64,000 bases of DNA from Sipunculus nudus (GCA_026874595.1 CM049313.1:62145159-62209158); one strand, 5' to 3'; positions 30,718-42,023 are shown, numbered from the stretch's first letter. Notes: a model not told the origin generated them from the sequence alone. Numbers and translations: made by a program.

Positions 30718-32770
30718 ATAGCGATCACTCTTCGTCCGTCGTCCGTCCTTCCGGTCGTTCGTTAACAGGGCACAAATCGGAACCAATGGACCTGGAATCT
30801 TTTAACTTGACATCCAGGGAGGTCCATAAAAAATCTCCTTTGAAACATGAATATAGGTCTCTGTTACTCATATCTTCCTAGCTATGGGGCTCGTAAGTAC
30901 CGCTCAGAATAATTAAAAATTTGATAAAAAAGCTGGAGTATCTGAATAACTACTGCATTGAACACCATGATTCTTTGCATGAATCTTGGTCATGGAGTGT
31001 TTCATCAGTTCCTGCAACTGGTTGCACCACCTGTATTTTTTCTAATTTTTACGAATTTTTTTCCTCTATTTTTTATAACTTCAAAGAAGCTGTCATCTGT
31101 TTACAGGGCACAAATCGTAACTGCTTGACCTGGAATTTTCTTACTTGACGTCCAGGGAGGTCCATGAAAAGTCTCTGTGGAAACATGAAATTAGATCTCT
31201 GTTACTCATATCCTCGGAGCTATGGGGCTTGTAAGTACCCCTCAGAATAATTAAAAAAAATAATACAAAAGCTCAAATATCTGAATAACTACTGCCTTTA
31301 TCACCATGATTCTTTGCATGAATATTGGACATGGAGTGTTCCATCAGTTCTACACCACCCGATGGCACCACCTGTATTTTTTCTAATTTTACGATTTTTT
31401 TCTTTATTTTTGATACCTTCGAAGAAGCTGTCATATGTTAACAGGGCACAAATCGTAATCGCTGGACTTGGAATCTTCTAACTTGACAGCTGTTACCCCC
31501 AGAATAATTAAAATTTGATACAAAAGCTAGAGTATCTTAATAACTACTGCACTAAACCATGATTCTTTGCAGGAATATTGGTCATGAAGTGTTACATCAG
31601 TTCCTGCAAACTGGTGGCGCCACCACTATTTTTCTAATTTTTCCTTTTTTTTTTTACAAAAACTCTGCGTTAGTTTCCAGATAACTCCTCTGAGACCCTT
31701 AGACCGATCTTTCTGAAACCCAGTATAGTTTTTCCTTCACCTGTGTTGTTGTGCCTAACAAAGATAGGTGGCACCACCAGCAATCCTTTCTGTGTGATCT
31801 CTCCATCTCATAATTGTGATTGGTGGCGCCACCTACAATACTTTTTGCGTAGTGTCCATCTGTGCATTTTCCATCTGTTCGTCTTAGTGTTTCTTCGATG
31901 TATTGAGTTGAAATTGTGCATGTTCATAGATCCCCAACACCTACATCTCGTAAACAAGACTGGTGGCGCCGTCTGCAGTCGTTTTCGTGTGGCGTCCATC
32001 GGTATATTTGCTTTTGGTGAAAATTGCTCATATCTCAGGAATGGTTCAAGATATTGGTCTGAAATTTGGCAAGTCCATCCATCTTGGAAAGTTTTCTCGT
32101 AATCCAGACAGGTGGTGCCACCTACTTTCCAAGATTTGTTAAACTAAATAAATGCCCTTTTCTCAGGAGTGATTTGCCGTATTGGCCCGAATTGGTGCAT
32201 GCCAATAGATCTTGGACTCCTCCATTTTGTACTAAAGACTGGTGGAGTCACCTGCAATCCTTTTCCTCTGGCTTCCATCCGTACATGTGCTTTGGTTGAA
32301 AATTGCTCATATCTCAGGAGTGGGTTAAGGTATTGGTATGAAATTTGGCATGTCCTTCCATCTTGAAAAATGTTCTCGTAAACCAGACAGGTGGCGCCAC
32401 CTACCTTCCCGTTTCCATAGAATAAATTTATGCTCTTTTCTTAGGAGTTGTGTGCCGTATTGGCCTGAAATTATGCATGTCCATATATCTTGGACTCCTC
32501 CATCTTGTTTTCAAGACTGGTGACGCTATCTGCAATTGTTTTCTGTGGCTTCCAACTATACATGTGCTTTGTCTGAAAATTGATCATATCTTAGGAGTGG
32601 TTCAAGTTATTGGTCTGAAATTCGGTATGTCAATCCGTCTTGGAGAGTTTTCTCGTAAACCAGATATTTCTAAGGACTCTTCAAATTTCATGATCAATTA
32701 TTTGCACTCTAGCAGTCATTTTGGTCATTGTTCAACTTTCCGTGAATTCAGCTGAGGGTCATGGTCCATG
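30689..32770 (+). mobile_element. Second ~2-kb repeat element with GGTGGCGCCACC cores
   Basis: Starts with a hairpin, AGCTCAGCTGACT / AGTCATCTGAGCT (30,689-30,717), followed by CTTCGTCCGTCGTCCGTCC. Three ~338-bp units follow (ACAGGGCACAAATCG at 30,765, 31,103 and 31,441), then three ~277-bp units (GCTCATATCTCAGGA-type block at 32,026, 32,305 and 32,582). Cores GGTGGCGCCACC or variants occur at each unit. The right end is uncertain. The head and the CGTCCGTC tract are, from memory, typical of dispersed mollusc repeats. No protein-coding frame is conserved between units. Confidence 0.6.
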
Positions 32771-32855
32771 GCCACTAGTTTTTTTTTTGTACGCCTATAC
32801 GAAAGTTGAATTATCTCATTGATCTCTTTCGGGTCATTTCTTTTATAACATTTAG

Positions 32856-33081
32856 GCCTGCCATTCCTATTGAGTCAAAGACGCCAAGACGACGTCACAA
32901 AGCGTATCTGAGTCCCAATGCCTCATTTTTCAATAGTTATGACATCAAATATCGTACGTATACCGGCTTTGATCCGGAACATTTCATTACCACAATCCCG
33001 GTCAAAGATAGGTCGAAGCGGAGCGGCGGTGATATAAATCACGAGAGCAGCTTCGGATTAGAAATATGTACATTTGACTGA
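32856..33081 (+). other. Possible terminal coding exon, product unknown
   Basis: An open frame follows a good acceptor (TTTCTTTTATAACATTTAG ending at 32,855) and runs 75 codons to a TGA at 33,079-33,081. The peptide is mixed and hydrophilic (KTPRRRHKAYLSPNASFFNS, YDIKYRTYTGFDPEHF, then DRSKRSGGDINHESSFGLEI). Codon use is balanced, with CpG-containing codons unlike the AT-rich surroundings. I do not recognise the family. It directly follows a repeat element, so an exonised or decayed fragment is an alternative. No partner exon was found upstream. Confidence 0.35.
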
Positions 33082-33378
33082 GATGGCTTTATTTTCCCCT
33101 TGTCCTTATTAATACTGCGTAGTATTAAGTGGTCACGGATGAACGAATGTATGTTTTACAGGTGTCCGATCTTAATACTTTATGAAGACGTACAGGATTT
33201 TCATGCCCTGGCAGCGGATTATGGCTTCGGTAAACAAAGAGTCAACCGACCACATTAGAAAGGCAATATGTGTTATGTTGAAAACTACTCTCAAATTCTT
33301 AACAGTGATAATACACTTTATGCAGACCCTTACTGTATATAAACTGAGGCCGTGTAAACCTATATCTGTGTTATAAAT
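33082..33378. other. Unassigned DNA downstream of possible exon
   Basis: No canonical AATAAA lies close to the TGA. CTTATTAATACTGCGTAGTATTAAG near 33,105 contains a short palindrome (AATACTGCGTAGTATT). Nothing else is recognised. Confidence 0.4.
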
Positions 33379-34504
33379 GCCCAGTCACACATGCCTACGA
33401 TTGTCTACGATCATCTACGACTACATGGTCACGAAAAGTCATTGCCGATTACCTGCGACATGTCGCATGGGATTAGGTTTGCGGTCACATGGGGCCACTT
33501 TACGAGCGTCGTAATCAGTCGGTGGAATTTGGATATATATTTGTTTATTTATAAATATTGGAACCATTGTGTTTGAGGATGCACCCCTTTTTATTTTTGG
33601 AACCAAGTGATTTATCGGAACACAAAACTGTTGTGTCACCTGTCACCTACACTGGTTATATTTTGTATATAAGAGAAATATTATTATAACATCGTATATT
33701 TTCCAGTTTGCTCAAAGTAGATCAAAATTTGTAAAAAAAAAATCATCATATATATATCGAAATGTAAACTTCATCAAGTAATGTGATTATTTATTTTTGG
33801 TCTGCTTGATGTACAGGTTATATTGTGAATATCCAGGGACACAATATACATAAAACAATTGGGTATTTAGAAGTAGCTAGTTTCTAGCTAAAACATGGAA
33901 CAATAAAATGGAACTATAAAAAAGTGTTCTTATTCCACAATTTCCAATATTTTGAGGGGATATCCCCCTCCTATACACTCAGCCATGCATGAAAGTTCAG
34001 TTCACCATGTATGGATTTTATGCCATAGATCATACAAATTCAAGCTTACCTGGCCCTTTGTATGTATCTATCTATGTGTCAGTCACGTGTTCACGACAAG
34101 ACGCATAACTCGTCGTACCACTTATCGGGATCGGTCGTGACCATTCATAACCACTCGGTCTCATAACCTATCGTACGACAAGTCGGTATCAGTCTGCGAC
34201 TGCTCGGTAGCTCCGATTGCTGCCGATCACATAAGACTACCTCCGACCACTCGTCGTACGACAAAAATGAGTACCACCGATTCTCCAAGAACACTGCCGA
34301 TTAGTCGTAGGATTGTGAACCGTTCACAATCCACTTACGACTGGTTAGGAGTAATTACGACCACTTCAGACAACCTAGTACCTACGACTTCTTGCGACCA
34401 GTTAGGACATGTCGTTCGACCTTTCCACGACTACTTACGATTTTTCAGTCGTAGGTGATCGTAACCTGTCGTAAACCGGTCTTAGGTGCATGTCTGACTG
34501 GGGC
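33379..34504. mobile_element. Terminal-inverted-repeat element rich in TACGA/TCGTA
   Basis: The left end GCCCAGTCACACATGC plus CTACGA pairs with the right end, whose complement begins GCCCCAGTCAGACATGCACC. About 20 positions match with small gaps. Both flanks (33,390-33,530 and 34,090-34,490) are dense in TACGAC, TCGTAC and GTCGTA motifs, probably subterminal protein-binding repeats. The middle is plain AT-rich DNA. No transposase frame is present, so it is non-autonomous. Superfamily and target duplication are unresolved. Confidence 0.7.
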
Positions 34505-36980
34505 TTAATAAGAACTAGATGCACCGTGGAAAATCCACGGTTCTATAAGATAAATAATTGGATGGTGGGGAATGGATGTCGCATATTTTTATTCTGTGCT
34601 TTTCGCCTGGACTGTTGTTCATGATATAAAGTTCATTTGTATAAAGATTCTCTAGGAAACCCCCTCCTCTAAAAAGTCGGCAAATATCGGCAAATTAATT
34701 TATTCAAATAATCAAACGTGAGGCACATATAGGATATACAAAGTGTGCGATTTTCTCTTCCGATAAATAACATGGGCATGGCATCATCATTGCTGGAGTG
34801 ATGGCGATTGTTTATATAAACCATATACTAAGAAAATAAATTATATAAATGAATATATAGAAAAGTGAAAGTTAATGAAAATTAATAAGTTTAAATTGAA
34901 GCTCAAAACCGATATTTTTAGTTGTCAGTTGTTGGAGGTTTTGGGTAAAATAACAAAAACATGTATGTCGTTGAAGGCTCTAGCACGCGAAAATGCTACT
35001 GAAAGCTGCCAATATGGAAAGACAGGCCCAAGCAAATAGTCTTCTAAAGTATTAAATGCTTGTCCTGAGCTTTGTTAATTTTCATCAGGTTGATCGAAAA
35101 CTGATGAAGCATCCTCCCAGATAAACGGCAGGTAATTAGTCGTATAGTGTTACCCCTATTGAAAAGCCCTTGCATTGAAAGCGGAGTCATGTGGTCTTTG
35201 TTTTGAATTGAAAAGCTTTACTTCCTATTGAGGGCAGAATTGGGAGCAATGAGGATTAGAGTGGACCTGTAACGGCAAATTGCACAATAGGTTCTGTGGC
35301 CAGTGAGCACGAAAGGCAGCAAAAACCACAAAGCGCCTCCTGAATAAACGTGACAGTCGTAGAGGACCTTCAGGCACAAAAGAAATAAGGTCACCTATTT
35401 GGGGATTCTTAAAATTATTAATTACTCAGCATTATAAGGCATAATCCCGCAAGATAAAACAAACTTGTCCTAGAAGAGCACACCGACGATACGTGTGCGG
35501 AATTTGGAATGTCAAAACAGAGCAGAAGCAGGTAAACCATTGTCTAGAAATTAACCAACTCCATTCTGTTTATATAGATGACCATATCAGTGTAGTTTTT
35601 GTACTGCAGTCATAATCACAAGTAGGTTCTATCAGCTCGATTTAATGCATATATCTGATTGGTATTAGCACAAAGAACAAACCGTTGTTTAACTTATTTC
35701 TGATCCCTTCTTAGCCTTATTTAAATATGCTTAAGCACTTATTCTTCATCATTTATCCCGTACAAATTTTGTGATACATTTATTTAACCTGGACACAGCC
35801 ATTTTTATTTTGTTTATTGTAAATACAATCATTGTCAATAATGAATCACATATTATAACCCCGCCCATCTTGTGAATTTAAGCCACACATTGACGTCTTG
35901 TAAGCATAAGAATTAAGTATATTATATTTGTATTGTAACTTCTACATATCATTTATTGAACTTTCCATAAACCTTTTTTTTCAATTTACGTAATGCCTTA
36001 TAAATTCGTAATATGCGAGTGAAGGTTAACTCTCCCTTATATATACCCAGGAAATCGTTTGCTCCCATATAGAGTTTGCCATTAAACTTACATTAAACGG
36101 GCTTTTAACCTTTATTTCTAGTTATTTTCATGCCATTTCCTGATTTTTCAAATAAAATTTATTCAATAAGCAGCAAGTAAAATACGATGTTAAAGAAGTT
36201 GACACAACGTCACGGTGGCCGATGGTATGAATGGTCCTGAAATAATGCATCTGACAGAAACGGGAAATTAGTGTTTTACATTGAATTATGTGGCTTTGTA
36301 GTCGGGCCATTAGGAATGCCAGTTATAGTAATTGAAAGTAGCTTCATTTACGGAATAGAAGAAGTAGAAACAAAACCTATTTACTTTTGTGTTGTCTGAT
36401 GAAGAATAGGCCAAGGCTACCGCAAAATTATAACAGCCTGTCAAGAATCATTTCTTGTCAGATTCGTCAAGAGACGTGTATAGAACAGGGTTTGCTTGTA
36501 CACGGTCTAACTGCACATTCTCATATTTAATATGACCTAGGCCTGTTTTCATTCGTTAGCAAAACAGGATAGCAATTGTTCTCAGGCGAGAGATATAATC
36601 AGTATTATCTGATATTTAATAACCATGTACGCTACGGGCTTTAGAACAGCATGGTGATTCGCATTGTCAATTGTGACTGTTTCGAGAATAATGTTTGACA
36701 AAAGGTAGTTGCGTAACACATGAAAGAAACAAATTATATAAGTATACATTGATTTTTTTAGCTCACTTGAAAATCTCATTTAATACAGCACTTATTATCC
36801 ACTTTCTTTATATTGTCACGCTTTCACTACTAAATTTCAGACCAATCCTATTTTAATGTATCATTTAACAGTAGATGTACGAATAAAACGGATGCACACG
36901 CCAGAGAAAAAAAATGAATAGAAAGGTTGTCTTGTACCATGACTGAAACGGGTCCTTCTCAGTATCGCACGCTTTATAAA
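34505..36980. other. Unassigned AT-rich DNA
   Basis: About 2.5 kb without a recognised gene or repeat. A small near-perfect palindrome, CTGTCAAGAATCATTTCTTG followed by TCAG, lies at about 36,439. Frames of up to 65 codons show no protein-like features. Confidence 0.5.
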
Positions 36981-37245
36981 GCTACAGTCCCACTGAAGTA
37001 GGCAGCACTACGGATATAGGCAAGGATTGCCACGGATCACCCCGGTTACGGTCCGGTTTTTGACATCCAAAAACTGCCAGCCCGCCCTTCCGGACCGTCC
37101 CGGACGATTCCGGACCATCCCGGACCATCCCGGAAGCGCTACGGCTTACACCCCGGATCACCCCGAACCTATCCGTGGCACTGCCGTAGCTCTGCCGGTT
37201 CCTCTATTGGACTTATACTCAGGGAAAGTATCAAAAGCGTGAAAC
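36981..37245. repeat. GC-rich island with 10-bp tandem units
   Basis: A sharply GC-rich patch in AT-rich DNA. At 37,090-37,135 the motif CCGGACCATC or a close variant repeats four and a half times with a 10-bp period. Surrounding sequence repeats GCCACGGATCACCCCGG-like blocks at 37,028 and 37,152. The 71-codon frame across it is P/R/T-rich because of the repeat. It may be a fragment of a repetitive element. Confidence 0.65.
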
Positions 37246-38534
37246 TCAACCAGGGTCGCGCATAATGAAAGGAAAAGCACAAAAATTCTGAACCGTTTGA
37301 CTAGATAATGTACTGCAATGGAAAGACCAACTGGTATATAACATTTTGGTGTCTAAATAACATCTTCATATAACGCAGTATTTATGATAATAACATAGAA
37401 TATCAGACATGTCTAGCATGTTATCTTATAACTTATAGTGCTCACCCCCATACATGGATCCGTTCATGTGTACAATGATGGAGGATTCAAGGGAGTTTCG
37501 AACCCCACACATATTTGACCTTTGGTGTGTATTATATGGACCATATGAAACTTGTTTTCGGTCATTCCGCTAGTTTGGTCGGGAAGATATATCACTCGTT
37601 CATTCGTCCACGACGCTGTATGGATGTAACTTTTGTATGGAATGTCAAATCGTGACCACGACAAGTAGAAAGGTAGAACTTCAAAATAGGCCCGAAAGAG
37701 AGTAGTGGATGGGGTCCTAAATTTACACATATTCAAGTTCAGCCAGAAAATTTTATAGAGTCTGGCCGAAAAAAAAATTGGGATTTAACGCAATTTCATC
37801 TGTCCATGACAAGAACCAAACATCAGTCTGTCTCTCGAAAAGTTGTGAGATAATTGATATTACTTTATAGAAACAAATTTAAAAGATATTTTTGAATATA
37901 TGGGTTCGGACCTCATGAATCACCTTCACCATGTTAGGGTTGGTACGATTAAACTCCATCTGAGAAGTGAACGAATCATGGCAGTTCCTTGACAACTGAC
38001 AGTTGACAAGGTTTGACAAGGTGGAAACTTTGAAAGCGTTGCTAGTGTTGTTGTCACGTGAGTCATACAGACTGATGAAATGATAATTTAAAATGAAGTG
38101 TTTGAGTGGTATTTGTCTAGATGGCTGTCATACTTAGCAGAAAGTAAGAAGGAATGCAGTCTCAGTGTCAGTTAATAACCTTGTGTGTCAAACTTAAACA
38201 TTTACTAAATGTGATCAAAGAAGCACACTTAAAGGTCAGGCCTAACTGAGATATCGCATCTGTAAATCAAGCTGTCTGTCAAACTGTCTTTCGTCCGACC
38301 CCGAGTTAAGTGTAGTCAATACCAGTGCCCTAGCTAGCTCATGATGCCCAGTGAACCTAGCATACCCTGATTCCATGGACCATTAATTATTGAGTACAAT
38401 ACTTTATAAGATGTATAGTTCCTCGTTTAGTGACGTTTCTATAGTGTTACATTAGATCAGTAGGGCAGGGAGTCAGCGAAACATTTATGGACATAGGAGG
38501 TAACTAGGTGAGTCCATGTTTTTCGTCTCCGTCC

Positions 38535-38539
<5 letters not shown>
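37246..38539. other. Unassigned DNA
   Basis: About 1.3 kb without recognised genes. A small ACAACTGACAGTTGACAAGG-type duplication (TTGACAAGG repeated) lies near 37,990-38,022. The 90-codon minus frame at 37,464-37,736 is unrecognised. Confidence 0.5.

Positions 38540-38603
<64 letters not shown>
38540..38603. repeat. (CA)n then (TA)n microsatellite
   Basis: About 12 CA repeats run into a TA repeat with ACATATATACATATATA interruptions. Open frames made of alternating Tyr and Ile codons here are artefacts. Confidence 0.93.
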
Positions 38604-38607
<4 letters not shown>

Positions 38608-38618
38608 GTATATAGGTA

Positions 38619-38739
38619 TATACGAGGTGCATATAAGGCGGACCGAACTGTCTCGCTAGTTAAGCTTGTTTTTTTAGCGAAGCAGTTGGAACACCCTTGA
38701 CATGTGCGCAATCGTCGTGGGTTCGAATCCGGGATCAGC

Positions 38740-38742
<3 letters not shown>
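38619..38742 (+). mobile_element. Diverged copy of the tRNA-like LTR, bounded by (TA)n tracts
   Basis: Starts TATACGAGGTGCATATAAGG, then GCGGACCGAACTGTCTCGCT, A-box-like TAGCGAAGCAGTTGG (38,675-38,689) and a perfect B box GGTTCGAATCC (38,720-38,730), ending GGGATCAGCCCA in a TA microsatellite. The last ~30 bp of the LTR are missing, and no primer site follows. It is therefore a truncated solo LTR or a stand-alone SINE-like copy of the tRNA-like block. Confidence 0.75.
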
Positions 38743-38798
<56 letters not shown>

Positions 38799-38800
38799 AA
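38743..38800. repeat. (TA)n microsatellite 3' of the LTR copy
   Basis: A near-pure TA tract of about 58 bp with a TTTA interruption. It sits exactly at the 3' end of the tRNA-like copy, as expected of a retroposon tail or an insertion into TA repeats. Confidence 0.95.
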
Positions 38801-38883
38801 ACAACTTTATCTATTGTGTAAGAGTGTTTTCTGCAAAAACAACTACTTCAGTGATTTATGGTATGCAACAAGTGCTGTCTAGT

Positions 38884-38884
<1 letters not shown>

Positions 38885-38930
<46 letters not shown>

Positions 38931-38941
38931 TATATATATAT
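38885..38941. repeat. (TA)n microsatellite
   Basis: About 28 TA dinucleotides with a phase break (ATAATA) near 38,922. Confidence 0.95.
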
Positions 38942-39033
38942 GTTAAACCAGACATTTGTTTATTCTATTAGAACTTAATAGTTTGACAGTTAACGATTTA
39001 CGCTTGATAAAACCATGAATTTCGTTACTTTTG

Positions 39034-39255
39034 CTACTTTAACCGCCGAATCATTTGTTGGCCAAATTGATTTTTGTCCCACATGCGGCGTATTTGTTTT
39101 AACTGTACTTTCAAATCTACTAACATCATAATAAAGTCACTGTGCAAGTCATGTTGCATGCGACTTCTAAAAACGGATACACGCAGTTTGTTCTGATTGG
39201 CATAGTAATTCCATCTTAGTGGTCCTAGCTTCCTGGGATACCTTTGGTCAATCAC
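39034..39255 (-). other. Possible terminal coding exon, minus strand, product unknown
   Basis: A 73-codon minus frame ends in TAG at 39,034-39,036. The peptide (PLRWNYYANQNKLRVSVFRS, then a basic amphipathic stretch FIMMLVDLKVQLKQIRRMWD and NQFGQQMIRRLK) has balanced composition and could form a helix. GGTATCCCAG near 39,233-39,242 (minus strand) is a possible acceptor, leaving about 66 codons. No family is recognised. It may equally be a decayed transposon protein end. Confidence 0.3.
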
Positions 39256-39923
39256 AGTTTAACGACGATAACGTTATGATATACCAGCTAAAATGTCATA
39301 TTCATTATAAATCGAAGATATTTTTATCGAAAGTATATGTAAAATACACCTCGGCAGCGTTTTTCACTTGACGTATCGTTTGATAAACAATGCTCAGTAG
39401 TGATAAGCTGCAAAAAGTATCTGCTCTGTGTTCTCCCCAAGTCAACTCGAGCAAGCAGCCTCTGCGGTATACATGTTACAATGCATCACAACAGTCCGTC
39501 TCTCTGAGAAAAGGCCAAGCAAATAATTATTTCTGATCAGGAGATGTTTCAAGCATAGCGGTTGCAAAGTAATTTTAGCGAGTTCTGTTTTCATTCATAA
39601 ACACTATATTTAGCTTTCGTTATTCGAATATATTCCTATTTGAGCCCCGAATCACACATGTTTCCCTCTAATAAACATCATATTTGATTTTTTTACGATC
39701 TTGTTTTCTCGGCGAGGGATTTAAGTTTTTTTGTGTTCTTCTTTGCCTCTTAATTCTTTGATATCTGTATATACTACGCCGCGTATAGGCAGTTAAGCGA
39801 AAGCTTAACCAGATTTGGGCTCAATTATGACAGGGAATATTACAACAAACAGCTGACAGAAAACACCTTGAGACCCTAAGGCGGGGCATGTGGGACAAAT
39901 CAGTTATAGTCCAGTGGAATATT
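39256..39923. other. Unassigned DNA
   Basis: About 670 bp without recognised features. Confidence 0.5.
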
Positions 39924-40002
39924 ATGCATCATGTAAGGTTTATTCGGCGTGTGTCCATCATGAATGCATGACACACGCCTCGTAAAACCTTACATGATGC
40001 AT
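39924..40002. other. Hairpin, 79 nt, strong possible small-RNA precursor
   Basis: ATGCATCATGTAAGGTTT pairs perfectly over 18 bp with AAACCTTACATGATGCAT. After an asymmetric internal loop (ATTC versus TCGTA) GGCGTGTGTC pairs perfectly over 10 bp with GACACACGCC. The terminal loop is about 14 nt. Length and architecture fit a pre-miRNA, but perfect long arms also fit a recent palindromic insertion. No known miRNA seed is claimed. Confidence 0.6.
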
Positions 40003-41340
40003 GACATATCACTGACCTATAACCAATACTTACATCGTCTTACGCCTTTGGATGAAAGCTGGATGTTTGAAAGGAGTAACATTATGATCGTCCAGAAATA
40101 TAATGTATCACTTCATATTATCATATCAATATTTGCGCATGTCTCTTCAAGTGATGCTTAATTTCGATCCCCTCTTCTGCTTTGTTGTATATGTCACATT
40201 GCTGGTTTACAAATGTAACAACACGCACACACGTGTACATAACTTTTGTAGTTATGTATTCAAATTATTTCTAGGTAACACAGCCAGCTGATGTAGCTGT
40301 ACTTCACAGGTTGATTACAACCAGTATTGCCTTGGGCAATCAGTAAAGTTACCTCTTGTAACAGAGTGATTTTTAACACGATAAATATCATAAGTATTTA
40401 GTCAATGAGATACCTTGTGTTGCTCATGAATAAAGCTATATGTAAAATTTACGGACGCATGCGGATACGTTTTCGCTGGTCTGAGACACCGAGACAACCG
40501 CCCTGGTTGGTTTGAGCGGGTGTAGCATGTTTATAATCTGGAGCTGGATGCACAATGCGATACCACGCCCTCTGATCACAATTCTTTGCTCTGTGAGCAA
40601 CCTGTCTCTCATTTTTATGCTTATATCGGCGGATACAATGTGATGAATGAAACCTTGAATTTGGTCCGGAAAAAAAAAATCTTATACATAAATTATAATA
40701 TATCCTTCTTTAAACTTTTACTTACTAATAGAAACAACAACAAAATACATGATGGCATTAAACCCTTCAACTCGAGAGAATAAAGTAGGTGAGATTTAAT
40801 AAGACTGACATCCGCCCACGTCGTACCATTCCGCCTAAGGAGGGTCTTTGCGTAAAAGTCCCTCTTTCGGTGTTAATACATTGGCCTCTTTTGCAGTTGA
40901 AGCACGCGTGTGTCACTTCAAATCAGCATAACTACGGTTACCATGGCAAGCGTGATTGGGGGACGACGGCAGTATAGTCATGAATGTGGTATTCTATCAA
41001 ATCTATGGGTTTGACGCTAGGTAAACAACTTATTAAAAATACATATGTCTCAGGGGCGTGTTGTTGCCAACAAACCTCTTTTTCCGCATGTTTCTGTGAC
41101 ATTTCGATAATTGCAAAACCCAGAAAATACGGCACGGATAAATTCATCTGCGATTCACAGAGAATATATATGTTTGTGAAAATAACATTTTAAATGTACT
41201 TTTTTATTCAGCGTATCCAGTCGGCAGAAGATAGTGTTACCATGCGTGTCATTCCATTCTTATTATCATAACCTCGGTCAGGGAGATTCAAGAGGTTCCA
41301 CTTGGTGGACATTTAGGATATGGGTCAGAGAAGACTTCAG
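40003..41340. other. Unassigned DNA
   Basis: About 1.3 kb. Short overlapping frames on both strands (for example 40,938-41,193) are not recognisable. No RNA gene is seen. Confidence 0.5.
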
Positions 41341-41343
41341 TTA

Positions 41344-41510
41344 TATATTTTTTATTATTATTGTTATTATTAACTTTGTCATTTATTTATTGTTACTTTT
41401 TTATTATTTTTTATTATTTTTATTATTCTATTTTTATAATAATCATGTTAATAATATTGATCATTTATTTTTTTTATTTTTATTTGATCATTAATTTTTT
41501 AATAATTTTA

Positions 41511-41562
<52 letters not shown>

Positions 41563-41600
41563 CAGTAGCTTTATTATTAATATTATCAGTAGCTTTATTT
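41344..41600. repeat. (TTA)n microsatellite and degenerate T/A-rich flank
   Basis: The core of perfect TTA repeats spans about 41,512-41,562, embedded in about 160 bp of TTATTTT-type degenerate repeat. The Leu-rich open frames across it are compositional artefacts. Confidence 0.95.
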
Positions 41601-42023
41601 ATATCCCATCTTTACTTTTAAAGCAATCCGCATTAACTTACTTTCAGTCAACAGTAAATTTCTGACGATTATGATAATTAAGGGGAAGTTGAGATTTCTT
41701 AAAAAAAAACGCAATTTCTGATAGCTGCTGGGAGTGTGATTCCAAATGATGCATAAAATAGTTATTTTTTTAAACTTAAACTATATCCCATAGAACATCA
41801 CTATTAGTTCAGGATTTAAGGCCAAGGAATTTAATTCCGTTACATTTTCTTCAGTCAATGGGAATATGATAAGCAAGAATAAAGTATACTGATCTTGGCC
41901 AAATAATGAATAGTTAGTTTACGGTTTACGTCTGAGTGGCAGGGGCTATACAGTAAAATCCAGCGAAATCTGAAAAAGAAATCAAGACACTTGCTCATTT
42001 TTGGACAACATCTCGACATCTCC
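41601..42023. other. Unassigned DNA
   Basis: About 420 bp with no recognised feature. Confidence 0.5.

Noticed and set aside
31743-32755. Chain of overlapping plus frames of 61-119 codons
   Set aside because: They lie in ~277-bp tandem repeats and are not kept in the same frame between units.
38675-38730. Functional tRNA gene
   Set aside because: A and B boxes are present, but no acceptor stem or proper anticodon arm can be formed, and the block is part of a repeated LTR-like sequence.
38457-38946. Frames rich in Ile-Tyr
   Set aside because: They translate TA and CA microsatellites and a tRNA-like LTR copy.
41234-41621. Leu/Ile/Phe-rich frames like membrane proteins
   Set aside because: They translate a TTA microsatellite and its degenerate flank.
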